Shown here piece after piece: positions 1-8,476 of a stretch of 64,000 nt of DNA. Positions within the stretch are counted from its first letter, which is position 1; each line of letters starts with the position of its first letter. This DNA comes from JAMXLO01 sp963832895 (GTDB lineage: Bacteria; Pseudomonadota; Alphaproteobacteria; Acetobacterales; Acetobacteraceae). Under the pieces are notes generated by a model, which worked only from the letters and a program-made list of their open reading frames with translations, searched no databases and had not been told where the DNA came from. Location of the stretch: NCBI GenBank assembly GCA_963832895.1, contig CAWHVQ010000024.1:1-64000 (forward strand). The letters run 5' to 3'. The position numbers were made by a program, and so were the translations under genes.

Positions 1-1530
1 AGGTGCTTTACCCATTTGCATATCGCTTCGATCAGCACTCAGCGTGCGTGAAGAGTCGAATATAGAAATTACGGTACCGCAAAATGCTTGTGCGATTGTG
101 TCCATATTCGTCAGGTGAGAGAGGGGTGCAATTCTCCTATAATAATAAACACGCCCATTTTCAGTTTTATTCTGCAAATCACGAGGATAATCGCTCGTAG
201 ATGGCAAAACTCGCCAGTCGATAGCAAGGATAGACGAATTCGCTGCAATTTGCTGACGGTCCTGCAGTGCACGAAACTGGGTATTTATGAATCGGTAAAG
301 GGACCATGTGCACGCGCTCCGACATGGTTCAGTGGTTGCGATCGTTTCAACGCTCGTTCCTCAGCCGAAAGCGCAAGCTCGTCGATTCGTCTGGATTGGA
401 GACGGGATTGGCTATCCGAAGAGGAGGCCGATCTATTCGGTCCACAAGGTCGCCGACGTCGAGTCGACCGACTTAGCGGCAACTCGTTCGAGGAGTCGAA
501 TTCCTCAAGCCACATCGCATATGGCCATCTGCTGATCGAGGCGCGAACAAGGCTTCGGAATGTCTGGACCACGTTCGCGCGATGTTGCTCGGAAGAATTC
601 TTTACTTCCTTCCAACAAGGACGATGCGGAATACAGTCGGTTGGAATGATACGGATTGCCGAGGAGCAGAAGGAGTTTACGACGAGCATGCGGGCTTCGG
701 CTCGGTTGATATAAGAAGCGCACATTCATCCGCAACACTGCTGCACTCGGTGACGTACGGGTTCGTCGTTGTCACGAATCGCACCGCCTATCTGGCTTAA
801 TGACAGTGTGCAGCGAGCCGGCGTCCGGCGCGCGAGGAGTCTGAAAGACATCACGAGCAAAGATTGTTAGGCCCGAGCAGACTATGTCGTACGCTTCTGC
901 GGTTCGTTGCTTTTCGTTGCCTTCGGCGCTATGCTGCTGAAGATCTTCTCGACTGCAGAACTTCATTCTCAACGTTTCGGCCCTGCGAAGATCGGAAAGA
1001 CCACGGCGCTTGCTTGCTCGGTGCGTCAGTTCGCGGCATCGGTGCGGAACGCGATCTACCTAAGGTTCGAACTCGTCTTCGAACTCATCGCAGAAACTGC
1101 GCCGCGTTATTCGATGACATACTGATACCGATTAATGAGCATCAGACTGCTTGCGGGGAAGAAGCGAGACAGCGTATCCGCACGCTTCGCGGCAGATCTT
1201 TACCGGTTCAGCAGGTTCATAACCGGGGCCGTATCATGTCGCAGCACTTCTCGCGACATCGCGTACGGTGTCTCAATGGCGTGCCATATGCGTCTCGACT
1301 TCGGAGTTCTCGATCAACCAGGATCACTGCCGCTGCCGGTGAGAGAGCGTAGCGATGGTGAATTGCTCATGCGTCGATGTGAGCGAGTTGATAAGGGGGC
1401 TCGAACCATCTTCAATTCTTGCGCGCCTGGTTTAACCGCGAAGAAGAAGGCGGCGTGGGCACTCGAGCAGTTGGTGAAGCTCGCAATGCCCTGCACCGGA
1501 ATCACGGCGTCGCACTTGAGCCCTTCGTAG
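1..1530. other. Degenerate accessory DNA, no supportable gene
   Basis: I could not support any intact gene here. The open frames on both strands overlap each other, are short, and change frame without a consistent protein signal. The first 300 bases look clearly more AT-rich than the rest of the window. The last part, from about 1350, reads in the same frame as the DUF927-like remnant that follows, so some of this stretch may be older, unrecognisable sequence of that same gene. Confidence 0.5.
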
Positions 1531-2125
1531 AGTTACGTCATTGCCGATCGTGAGCAGGTTCGGGCTCGAGTGAAGGCTGCCAGGTGTCAGTTTCGTGGGA
1601 AGGTGCGGGAGTTGGACCTCGATGGCGCATTGCTGCATGCCGGTGAGAACTTTGGGCTCCTCTATGCGGCGGGTCCGTCGCGCACGATGCGAAAGTCATA
1701 CCGTGGGACGACCGCGTGGTGCTCGACACGGTGCTGCGCACTTTTCGTGGGGCCATTGCAGACGTTGGTGGTTATGCCAATGCCTTGGCCGATGGTCAGC
1801 GCATCCTTCGTAGCAAGCTGAAGGAAGTCAAAGACCTGAAGGCAGTCGACCGGCACTCTACCAACGTCGAGGCGTTCTTCTCGAGCAAGAACGAGTACCG
1901 AGAGGTTTCGGTCCGGGCATCACTATTCAGGAAGTGGTTCGAAAATCCTGCACAGGCGCGAGCCGTTATCAGGTGGCTTTTTGAAGAAGGCTTGCTGGTA
2001 ATGGGCCAGAAGCGGCCGAGGCCAGCACCCGGTACACGCGATGGGCGGAGAGGACGCTGCGCTGGTCGAACAGGAAGATGGTGCGCGCGTTCGTTTTCGT
2101 CGATCCGTATTCTGACAAGTCGTAG
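1531..2125 (+). pseudogene. C-terminal remnant of a DUF927-like (helicase-type) mobile-element gene
   Basis: Three pieces in successive frames make one continuous protein tail. The first (from 1531) contains GALLHAGENFGLLYAAG. The frame then shifts near 1670 and continues AKVIPWDDRVVLDTVLR, then a long helical part ending FRKWFENPAQARAVIRWLFE. A second shift near 2015 leads to ERTLRWSNRKMVRAFVFVD and a stop. The pattern of a hydrophobic F-G-L-L-Y-A-A-G helix, then P-W, then a conserved helix resembles the tail of DUF927 proteins, which are superfamily II helicase-like proteins of phages and integrative elements. The family call is from memory of that motif and is tentative. Two frameshifts and the missing N-terminal ATPase part mean it is not functional. 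Confidence 0.45.
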
Positions 2126-2239
2126 TCGACCCGACCGTGGTGCCATTCGGTGGATGAACGAGCTGCCGAATGGCACGTCGTCTCAAGCGTCATTCGAGTT
2201 CGTGGGCAATCAACGGTGGAATCGTTTGTCACCTCGTGT

Positions 2240-2480
2240 CCAGGAATATGATACAATTTCTCCTGCGACGTCTTTGCCTATGAACTGTGTCGTCCCATTG
2301 GGCGAGCTGATCGCCGATGTCGGGCGCCTTGATGTCCGCTGTCACCCAGAACTCCTCCAACACCATTCGCCGTGCGCGTTCCGACTTGCCGTGCAGGTGC
2401 GAGCGAGGTGGGATCGGTCGAAACTTCATCTATCAGCTGGCGCTGGACTGCCTCGGCGCCACCTCTGGATGCGTTTGATT
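2240..2480 (-). mobile_element. IS481-like transposase (integrase core) remnant
   Basis: On the minus strand, one frame (2229..2429) reads RPIPPRSHLHGKSERARR followed by MVLEEFWVTADIKAPDIGDQ and LAQWDD. This matches the end of the rve integrase core of IS481-type transposases, which usually read PRSPHLNGKVER, then LEEFW, then LAEWQ and a YNW motif. The catalytic glutamate region (K-x-E-R) is visible, but the sequence loses frame before the YNW motif and nothing of the N-terminal half is intact. It is a short dead fragment of an insertion sequence. Confidence 0.6.
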
Positions 2481-2647
2481 GGGAACGGCATCTCTGGCAG
2501 CCGACAACTCTCACGCGCTTGAGCCTCGTCGACAAGATAGACCAGAAACCAGTCAATGGCAGAAGCTAGCAGCAAGACGCGGGGGGGCCCCTCTCAAATT
2601 GGAGCGCACAGCCGTTCACATATCCGAAGACGGGATGGCGCGGTGGT

Positions 2648-2670
2648 AAAAGCGACACCGTGTCGCTTTT
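2648..2670. repeat. Perfect hairpin with A and T runs
   Basis: AAAAGCGACAC, one central C, then GTGTCGCTTTT form a perfect 11-base inverted repeat. It lies about 175 bp before the first codons of the tyrosine recombinase remnant. It could be an intrinsic terminator in either direction. It could also be the subterminal hairpin of the IS91-type (HUH, rolling-circle) element whose pieces follow. Confidence 0.6.
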
Positions 2671-2846
2671 GACTAGCACTACTTTGGCAGAACAGCCAGG
2701 GAGATTCAGATTAACCTCTACCCGCGGAGACGCGATCTGGGGTGGCGGAGAATTCGTGGCGCTCGGTCTGCCAGGGTTTGGGTCTTCACCCCAACCCTGG
2801 AACGGGAGGCCCCCGATGGACGAGCTTCAGTCCGCTGCGCCGCCGC

Positions 2847-3174
2847 ATGATCGAGGACATGACGGTCCGCAATTTGTTGCCGGCAACTCAACGATCGTAT
2901 GTGCACGCCGTTGCCAAGTTCAGCCGCTTCTTTGGCCGCTCGCCTGACAAGCTGGATCTGGCGGACGTACGAGATTTCCAGGTTCATCTGGTTGCTGGTC
3001 GGATATCCTGGCCGGCGCTGAACCAAACCGTCTACGCTCTTCGTTTCCTGCACGGTGTCACGCTCAAACAGACGGACCTGAGAACACCACGGCGCGCTAC
3101 GCCCAGATCGCGACCAGCACCATTCGCGGTACCCAAAGCCCGCTCGATCGGCTGCACCTCGAGGTGACACCGCC
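2847..3174 (+). pseudogene. Tyrosine recombinase of an IS91-type unit, catalytic core deleted
   Basis: The N-terminal core-binding part is clear: MIEDMTVRNL, PATQRSYVHAVAKFSRFFG, DVRDFQVHL and FLHGVTL. It is like the phage-integrase proteins that accompany IS91-family transposases. At about 3080 the frame jumps directly to the extreme C-terminus, NTTARYAQIATSTIR then SPLDRLHLEVTPP. The complete family member is about 300 residues, so roughly 180 residues, including the catalytic Arg, Lys, His-x-x-Arg and probably the nucleophilic Tyr region, are gone. The natural start may lie a few codons earlier without a normal start codon. The IS91 transposase remnant follows directly, as in intact elements. 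Confidence 0.75.
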
Positions 3175-3546
3175 GCTGCGCAGCTCGCCCGGATCGAGCG
3201 ACAAGTCATGGCGGCCATCGAGGCCTGTCGCACGCCCACGCTTCAGCGTGGCGACGGCGGGGGGCTTATCCGCTGCGACCGCAACCGACACTGCCCGAAG
3301 TGCCAAGGCCTGACCCGCGCCTTGAGCCATGGCGCGCGGGGGTCAGGCCGAGTCGCTGCCGGTGCCATACTATCATGTCGTCTTCACCTTGCCGGCGCTG
3401 ACGGCCGCGATCGCGTTCCAAAAACAAGCATGTGGTCTACGCCATCCTGTTCCGTACCGCGGCCCAGGCGATGCGCGACATCGGTGCCGACCCTCGTCAC
3501 CTCGGGGCAGAGATCAGCGCACGCGCGGTGCTGCACACCTGTAATG
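3160..3546 (+). pseudogene. IS91-family (HUH) transposase, N-terminal remnant with frameshifts
   Basis: Pieces in three frames follow the order of an IS91 transposase. Frame 1 has QVMAAIEACRTPTLQ then CDRNRHCPKCQG, the zinc-binding region; the first cysteine pair is partly lost. A second frame has SLPVPYYHVVFTLPALTAAI. A third has KHVVYAILFRTAAQAMRDIG then ADPRHLGAEI and AVLHT. In the family AVLHTW is followed by the HPHVH motif and the catalytic tyrosine, which are absent here. The gene is both frameshifted and truncated after about 125 residues. Confidence 0.75.
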
Positions 3547-3922
3547 CTGGCGACGGTCGGTTGGGATCTGTCGTAGCCTGGCCGGGCGGACAGACCCGCC
3601 GGGAGCGACCAGCTCAGCTGCACACCCGTGTTTGAAACACCCCCCAGAACATGTGCCCCACAGGTGGGCCACGACGAATGCCCAGTTGGTCGCGCCCTCG
3701 ATGGACCCAGCAGCCGGAGGCGCGTACGACAAGGTGCGCCGCACAACGACGACCACGTAAGGTACTCGATGATGTCGGTGTCGAGTTTGGGCCCACATTC
3801 GTCAAAGTCACTTGTCATGACTGCTGCCCTTGTCAGCCCTGATCTTGTAAGCGAAGAGGCGGCCACCTTTGACATGGATACGTAACCAAAAGTATTCTTT
3901 GTTTGCCGGCGGCAAGCGCTTT
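3547..3922. other. Intergenic stretch between IS91 remnant and DUF3102 gene
   Basis: No protein motif or RNA is recognised here on either strand. The open frames look like random GC-rich shadows. The stretch may be more decayed mobile-element sequence. Confidence 0.4.
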
Positions 3923-4444
3923 TTACAGCTCGCGAGTTCGCTCTCCAAATGCGACTTTCGGATCGTCGGTTGCATTTGTTCCCGATTTGGCGGGCTTGTT
4001 CGGCGTTCGGGTCGTTGGCTGCTTGGTGGCGATTTCCGTCCGTATGACGGCGGTGACTTCTCTAGCCTCCAGAGTCTCGCCCGCCTGCAGGCGCCCGATT
4101 ATCTTGGCCCTTGCTGATTTAGGTGTCGTTGGAGCCGACAGCGCATGCAGAGCCGAAGGCGACAGATGGGCTACTTCGTCACAGTCGTCTGCAAGGCGCG
4201 CGGCAGCCATATACCGCTGTGCTGTCCGCTGCGTCATGCCGAACTCGGCACGGAGCCACGCGCCAAAGTGGCCGTGGCTGAGCTTTCCCTTTACGGATCG
4301 CAAATCCTCGCCGATACTGATTACGTTTCCCGTCATTTTGCCGCGAATGCGCTTGGCAGCGATTTTTGCCACTTTCGCATCGGCCGGAGCTAAGCTGTCA
4401 TAATTAAACCCAATAATCTTAGCTTTGCGTTGAACCGTCAGCAT
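3923..4444 (-). CDS. DUF3102 family protein
   Basis: This 173-residue protein has the DUF3102 core: IAAKRIRGKMTGNVISIGED, then HGHFGAWLRAEFGMTQRTA and QRYMAAARLAD. The pattern (a helix with an I-G-x-D-L-x-x-V-K-like turn, G-H-F-x-x-W, then a helix-turn-helix-like R-T-A-x-x-Y-M) is found in phage, plasmid and ICE proteins of unknown role, probably DNA binding. The ATG at 4444 is chosen because AAGGAA lies just upstream and because longer versions read into the frameshifted gene next door. The C-terminal 50 residues are Thr/Lys/Pro-rich and probably disordered. It lies downstream of the AlpA-like gene on the same strand, so the two were probably one small regulatory unit. Confidence 0.75.
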   Translation of the reverse strand: MLTVQRKAKIIGFNYDSLAPADAKVAKIAAKRIRGKMTGNVISIGEDLRSVKGKLSHGHFGAWLRAEFGMTQRTAQRYMAAARLADDCDEVAHLSPSALHALSAPTTPKSARAKIIGRLQAGETLEAREVTAVIRTEIATKQPTTRTPNKPAKSGTNATDDPKVAFGERTREL

Positions 4445-4508
4445 ATCCTGTTCCTTTTTTGGCTTTGCCAGTAAATAGAACTCACTGAGAGCGTGTCCGA
4501 ACCGATTA

Positions 4509-4765
4509 TCATTTCGACTCGGCGGCCTTTTCGTAGGCCCAGACGTCCGACACGCGGTACCGGACCAGACTGCCAATGCGAAGGAACGGGCAGCCTGTTC
4601 CGAGCGAGCGCTGATTGCGGAGCGTCTTCGCGAGCACGACCATCTGGCAGCGAGTTCGTGCTCGTCCATTAGTCGGGCGGCGGCAGCCTCGGGCGGCAAG
4701 GTCTGCTGACGAGCCTGAGGTGGTCCGTCTGGAGTAGTCGGGCGGCATGATGTCCTTGTTGTCAT
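4509..4765 (-). pseudogene. AlpA/excisionase-like DNA-binding protein, frameshifted
   Basis: One frame gives LMDEHELAARWSCS and another gives KTLRNQRSLGTGCPFLRIGS followed by LVRYRVSDVWAYEKAAESK. Joined, they form the usual 55 to 60-residue MerR-like excisionase fold (helix-turn-helix, then a strand with R-I-G-x-L-V-R-Y-R and the D-V-x-A-Y helix). The break is a single-base shift near 4640. It is probably the regulator or recombination directionality factor of the surrounding element, now inactive unless the shift is a sequencing error. The start upstream of the motif is uncertain. Confidence 0.7.
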
Positions 4766-4844
4766 TTGCCAATTTCCCAAATGAAGTTCGATCCACGAAT
4801 GCCCCCGACGTAGCCAGAACGAACCCCACTTTCAATCACCGTCG

Positions 4845-4925
4845 CAGGTATCATTGAGACATTATGACGCCTCAATGATACCTGTCTCGGGGATGATATT
4901 TCTGCTAGATACCTGACGACACCTG
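4845..4925. promoter_or_regulatory. Inverted repeat and direct repeats in a divergent promoter region
   Basis: CAGGTATCATTGAG (4845..4858) and its exact complement CTCAATGATACCTG (4871..4884) form a 14-base perfect inverted repeat with a 12-base spacer. The half-site GATACCTG at 4877..4884 occurs again at 4908..4915, and GACACCTG lies at 4918..4925. The block lies between the AlpA-like/DUF3102 pair (minus strand) and the gene starting at 4951 (plus strand). It could be an operator for the small DNA-binding proteins or iteron-like sites of a replication or transfer origin. Confidence 0.6.
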
Positions 4926-4950
4926 ATATTTTCGGGAGAAGGAGGGGAAC

Positions 4951-5712
4951 TTGCCTACTGAACCTAGTGCAAAACTTTTACAACCTCGTGCTCGTAGGCC
5001 GATTACGGAGATTGCGCCGTATCAGGGGAACACTGATCGGACGCTCACCATTATGGTCCACCTGCGAGACGCGGAGCTGTGCACGCGTCTGCTGACGCGG
5101 CTGCGTGGTCGCACTGGAAAGGCACGGCTGACAGCGCTGCTGAAGGAGGAGCTTTCGGCCACAGCGGAGGTTCGCGATCGAGCGGGACTAATGCAACCTC
5201 AGATCCCGGGACGATTGAAGGCGGAATTACACGAGATGTCAGGCACGGCAGGGCTCCGCCGCACCAATAAGCTCGTGCGGGAGGAACTGGCGCGCTGGAT
5301 CGACTTCGCCACAGGAATGCGAAAAAGAAGGAAGCTCAAGGGCAACACTCGCCGGCATGTCACGCGACGACCTAAGCAGAGCGCCGAATTTAGGCAGCGT
5401 GGTCAGGCGCTGGTTCAGGAACCAGGCCAGGTTAAATTCGCATTCAATGCTGGGAGCAAGCAGAACAAGGGCGCTGTCGCTAGACTGATGAAAGGCCTGG
5501 ATATGAATATGTCAGAATTCTTTTCGGCCCTTGTCGAGAGAATTGTCCGTCAACCTGGCTCAGCCTCTCTGGCTAGCCACTCAAATGATCCTAATCGCGG
5601 TAGGGACGCCCGTTGCCGGGCGCCCCCCGCACAGATCCCAGCGAGCCCGATTCGGGCACTGGGCTCCTACCTCGGGTGGGTGACGGCGAAGCGCACATCT
5701 GGCCAGGGATGA
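4951..5712 (+). CDS. Unrecognised basic protein; 3' end interrupted by an antisense group II intron
   Basis: I do not recognise this protein. The start is TTG, chosen because a strong GGAGAAGGAGGGG lies just upstream and no ATG precedes it in frame. The first about 214 residues are highly basic, with a helical middle (DAELCTRLLTRLRGRTGKAR) and a C-terminal part, NKGAVARLMKGLDMNMSEFF, that looks like a short DNA-binding helix pair. From about base 5594 the frame reads backwards through the 3' end of a group II intron, so the last about 40 residues are not original. If the intron is removed in thought, the frame would run on at 7511 and stop about eight codons later, so the gene once ended there. 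It was probably a plasmid or ICE accessory gene, and the truncated version may or may not work. Confidence 0.5.
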   Translation: MPTEPSAKLLQPRARRPITEIAPYQGNTDRTLTIMVHLRDAELCTRLLTRLRGRTGKARLTALLKEELSATAEVRDRAGLMQPQIPGRLKAELHEMSGTAGLRRTNKLVREELARWIDFATGMRKRRKLKGNTRRHVTRRPKQSAEFRQRGQALVQEPGQVKFAFNAGSKQNKGAVARLMKGLDMNMSEFFSALVERIVRQPGSASLASHSNDPNRGRDARCRAPPAQIPASPIRALGSYLGWVTAKRTSGQG

Positions 5713-7510
5713 AGGATGCGGGGCTTAGGGAGCCAGTGTCCTGATACCTGCGCGATGCGATCCCAAGTGCAACCGTCCTTTTGACTGCGCCGCCGAAGCG
5801 TGCGCCTCCAGATATCGGTCACATAATGCCGGAACGCCGACAGCGCCCGGATGTTTGTTGGAACAGCAAAGTAAGCAAAGTGCCCGGTCACGATCTGCCT
5901 CAGCCATTCCCCTTGTTCGGGAATTGGTTGGTGCATTCGACGCCTCAGCTCCCCCTTGATCTCCTGGAGCTTCGTCCGCATGCGGTCACGCCGGGTTTTC
6001 CGTTGAAGCTGGAATCGCCCGCGGCGTGTCTTTCCGCAGATGAACGTGAACCCCAGGAACGCGAAGGTTTCCGGTTTGCTAAGCCCTTGCTGTTTGCGGT
6101 CGGCCGCCGCATGGCGACCAAACTCAATCAGACGGGTCTTCTCCGGATGGAGCGACAGCGCGAACTCCTTCAGTCTCGCGCGCATCGCATCAAGAAAGCG
6201 ACGGGCGTCGCCCTCGTGCTCGAAGCCAACGACCAAATCATCGGCGTACCGCACGATGATCATGTCGCCGGTGGTCTCACGCCGTCGCCAGCGTTTGGCC
6301 CACAGGTCCAGGACATAGTGCAGGTAGACATTCCCGAGAAGCGGTGAGATCACCGACCCTTGGCCTGTCCCCCGGTCGTCCACCGTCACGTCCCCGTCCT
6401 CAAGGATGCCCGCCTTGAGCCACTTCTGAATCAGGCGGGTGATGCGCTCGTCGCCAACCCTATGCTTCACGAAGCGGATCAGCCACTCCTGGCTGACCGC
6501 CCCAAAGAAGTTCTGGATGTCGGCGTCTACTACCCAGTTCACATTCCGCCTGTCGATTGCCACCGACAGGGCATCCAACGCGTCGTGCGGCCCTCTTCCA
6601 GGCCGAAACCCGTAGGAGAAACCGCAGAAGTCGCCTTCATAGATCGCGTTGAGTACCAGCACGGTCGCGCCCTGGACGATCTTATCCTCCAGGGCGGCGA
6701 TCGCCAGCGGCCGAAGTCTCCCGTCCGCCTTCGGTATATACGTCCGGCGGGACGGTTGAGGCCGGTAAGCGCCTCGATGGACCCGTTTGTGCAGGTCCTC
6801 GAGCCGTCGCTCGAGGCCTGCCTCATAGTCCCGCCACGTCATGCCATCCACGCCGGGGGCGGCCTTGCGTTTGAGCGCGTAGAACGCCGTCCGCAGCGTT
6901 TCGACACTGACGTGGTGGAGGAGCGCGGTGAACTGTTCCTTTTTCCTCTCCTTTGCGACTTTCCGTACGCGATCCAGCGCCTGGGTCACGCGAGCCCGGT
7001 CCTGTGCCCGGTGCGTGCTTTGCTGTCCCGCGCTTCCCTTGGTCCCCAGCCTTGGCTCCGCCGACTCCGCCGCCGGTCGCCCGGCTTTGTTCGTCGACTT
7101 CACAGCTACTATGCCGGAGTCTGACTTCTCTGGATCGTACATCAGCGACTACGGCTCATCGCCTTTCCGCTGCGGACCATACGCCCCGAGTTGGAGGGCT
7201 TATGGCCGATCCAGAGATCTCCCGGTTCCCGTGCAAGGAGCTTCCGTACATGCCAGGGTCTATGACCACGCCGGGCCGGGCGGACACTCGCAATAACGCA
7301 TCCTTCCGTGTTGCCTTCCACCCTAGTCACGGCGTCGGCACCCGAGATCAGAACAATTTCGCGGCTCAATGGCTGGCCTGCACGTACCCCTACCGACGCT
7401 TCGCCGACACCCTCGCGGATGCCTGCGCACGGCTCGGGGCCGACGTGGTTTGCTACTCCTTCATCGCAGTGGACTCTCACCACTTCCTCCTTACCGGTCT
7501 CCCGGCGCAC
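5594..7510 (-). mobile_element. Group II intron (ribozyme plus maturase gene)
   Basis: The 5' end on the minus strand is GTGCGCCGGGAGACCGG (ending at 7510), a normal GTGYG-type intron start. Behind it comes a structured non-coding part (7143..7510) typical of domains I to III of this intron family. The maturase gene lies at 5667..7142. Behind its stop comes a domain V hairpin (GAGCCCAGTGCCCGAATCGG pairing back to its complement) and then a domain VI-like GC hairpin. It ends CCCTACCGCGAT near 5594. The exact 3' base is uncertain by one or two positions. The length, about 1.9 kb, is normal. The flanking exons belong to the gene at 4951 in antisense and to the sequence before the IS110 fragment. 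Confidence 0.85.
5667..7142 (-). CDS. ltrA: Group II intron reverse transcriptase/maturase
   Basis: This 491-residue protein helps the intron splice and copies it into DNA targets. It has the reverse transcriptase blocks in order: AAPGVDGMTWRDYE (about 94..107), IPKADGRLRPLAIAALEDKI (about 136..155), FSYGFRPGR and the catalytic YADD at 299..302. These are followed by SLHPEKTRLIEFGRHA, FLGFTFICG and the maturase (X) domain. No HNH endonuclease domain is seen at the C-terminus, which ends WLPKPRILHPWPDVRFAVTH. It starts at an ATG inside intron domain IV. The frame and motifs are intact, so the intron may still be active. Confidence 0.93.
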   Translation of the reverse strand: MYDPEKSDSGIVAVKSTNKAGRPAAESAEPRLGTKGSAGQQSTHRAQDRARVTQALDRVRKVAKERKKEQFTALLHHVSVETLRTAFYALKRKAAPGVDGMTWRDYEAGLERRLEDLHKRVHRGAYRPQPSRRTYIPKADGRLRPLAIAALEDKIVQGATVLVLNAIYEGDFCGFSYGFRPGRGPHDALDALSVAIDRRNVNWVVDADIQNFFGAVSQEWLIRFVKHRVGDERITRLIQKWLKAGILEDGDVTVDDRGTGQGSVISPLLGNVYLHYVLDLWAKRWRRRETTGDMIIVRYADDLVVGFEHEGDARRFLDAMRARLKEFALSLHPEKTRLIEFGRHAAADRKQQGLSKPETFAFLGFTFICGKTRRGRFQLQRKTRRDRMRTKLQEIKGELRRRMHQPIPEQGEWLRQIVTGHFAYFAVPTNIRALSAFRHYVTDIWRRTLRRRSQKDGCTWDRIAQVSGHWLPKPRILHPWPDVRFAVTHPR

Positions 7511-7587
7511 GACCAGATGTTCGCCTGAGATAGGGGCGACCCGTCTCACAGTATGCAGGTTAACGGAGGGTTGCGCCTTAGTGGCCG

Positions 7588-7665
7588 GTGCCGCGGGTCC
7601 TGCAGCGGCTTATCACCTACATCGGACTGGATGTGCACAAGGAGACGATAGCGGTGGCACTCGCC
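7588..7665 (+). mobile_element. IS110-family transposase, first codons only
   Basis: A GTG-started frame reads ITYIGLDVHKETIAVALAE, the start of the DEDD catalytic domain of IS110 transposases (the aspartate of GLDVHK is the first catalytic residue). After about 26 codons the similarity stops exactly where the reverse strand begins to match bacterioferritin. About 300 residues of the transposase are missing, so this is a deletion or recombination junction and not a working insertion sequence. Confidence 0.75.
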
Positions 7666-7743
7666 GAAATACTGATTGACGGCCGTCAGCTCGTTGGTGA
7701 GCTGCGTGTTGAGATGTTCGATTACCTTGGGATCGCGCAGCAT
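7663..7743 (-). pseudogene. bfr: Bacterioferritin, N-terminal fragment
   Basis: The minus strand reads MLRDPKVIEHLNTQLTNELT then AVNQYF, the first helix of bacterioferritin including the Glu of the E-L-T-A ferroxidase ligand motif. After QYF the sequence becomes the IS110 fragment on the opposite strand. A complete bacterioferritin is about 160 residues and only about 27 remain. It lies 72 bp downstream of the bfd remnant, so a bfd-bfr iron-storage operon was cut here. Confidence 0.75.
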
Positions 7744-7815
7744 GGGTTGCCCCCGCTGTCTCGTTCGCGGTGACCATCCTCCCCCGAGGGTGCGGCTGGC
7801 AAGCGCGACGGGCAC

Positions 7816-8009
7816 TCAGTCCGCGCCCATCTCCGGCATTGTGCAGTCCTCGCCGCGCAACAAAGCCCCCAGGGCTTTGACGCACTGGCCGCAGTGAGCA
7901 CGGCAGCCGCAGGCGGCGTAGAGACGCTGCTCGGCTTGGTGGTGCCGGCCATCACGGCGGCCTGCTTTACTTGGCGGTCGGTCAGCGCATTGCAAAGGCA
8001 GACGTACAT
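7816..8009 (-). pseudogene. bfd: Bacterioferritin-associated ferredoxin, frameshifted
   Basis: The gene starts MYVCLCNALTDRQVKQAA, with the first two of the four [2Fe-2S] cysteines (C-x-C). It then needs a one-base frame change near 7920..7930 to continue YAACGCRAHCGQCVKALGA, which carries the C-x-x-C pair, and ends at 7816. Bfd reduces bacterioferritin iron for release. The total length (194 bases) is not a multiple of three, in line with a single indel. Together with the broken bfr it shows loss of this iron-release route at this locus. Confidence 0.8.
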
Positions 8010-8476
8010 GGGGATCGGGTCCTCGCCATGGCGGGAACGTCGACCGCCCACTGGCTGGTAGCCTACCCCCGGCCCCACTACATGCGAAATCATTCGCAAC
8101 CCCTGCTGGCTGGCAGGAAGTTTGCGACCCCTTTTGGACGGCAGGCGACCGCCAAGGACTGGAACAAACCGTATTCGCAGTCGGTGGGCCTCATAAGAAA
8201 GCCGCAAACGACCAAGCGGTGCAGCCGTTCGGCTGCCATCGCCACAGTGACCCTGGCGGTGTGCCTTACCGGCGCGCCACACGCGCGTGCGGCGTCGCGG
8301 CAGGCTTTCCTCATCGGTCAAACCCTGCAAGCGAGCATTGGGAAATACCGCAGAACCTCATCCAATCAGCGGTCGGTACCATCCGCCGAAGATCGCCCAA
8401 CTGGCCGGATGCCTGCCCCTACCCTGCCCCAGCGTGGTGGCGTGGAAGAGACACACCAGCAACCTATTGAAAACAC
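8010..8476. other. Intergenic stretch between bfd remnant and tRNA-Glu
   Basis: No protein family, RNA or clear repeat is recognised on either strand. The frames that span it run into the tRNA and are shadows. It should hold the old bfd promoter, and it could hold the attachment boundary of the island, but I found no visible direct repeat of the tRNA 3' end within it. Confidence 0.4.

Noticed and set aside
88..714. 208-residue frame in the first kilobase
   Set aside because: No family signal, no ribosome site, and overlapping frames on both strands are of similar quality.
6953..7528. 191-residue plus-strand frame that looks like a small protein gene
   Set aside because: It is the reverse of the structured 5' part of the group II intron and the maturase start, so it is not a gene.
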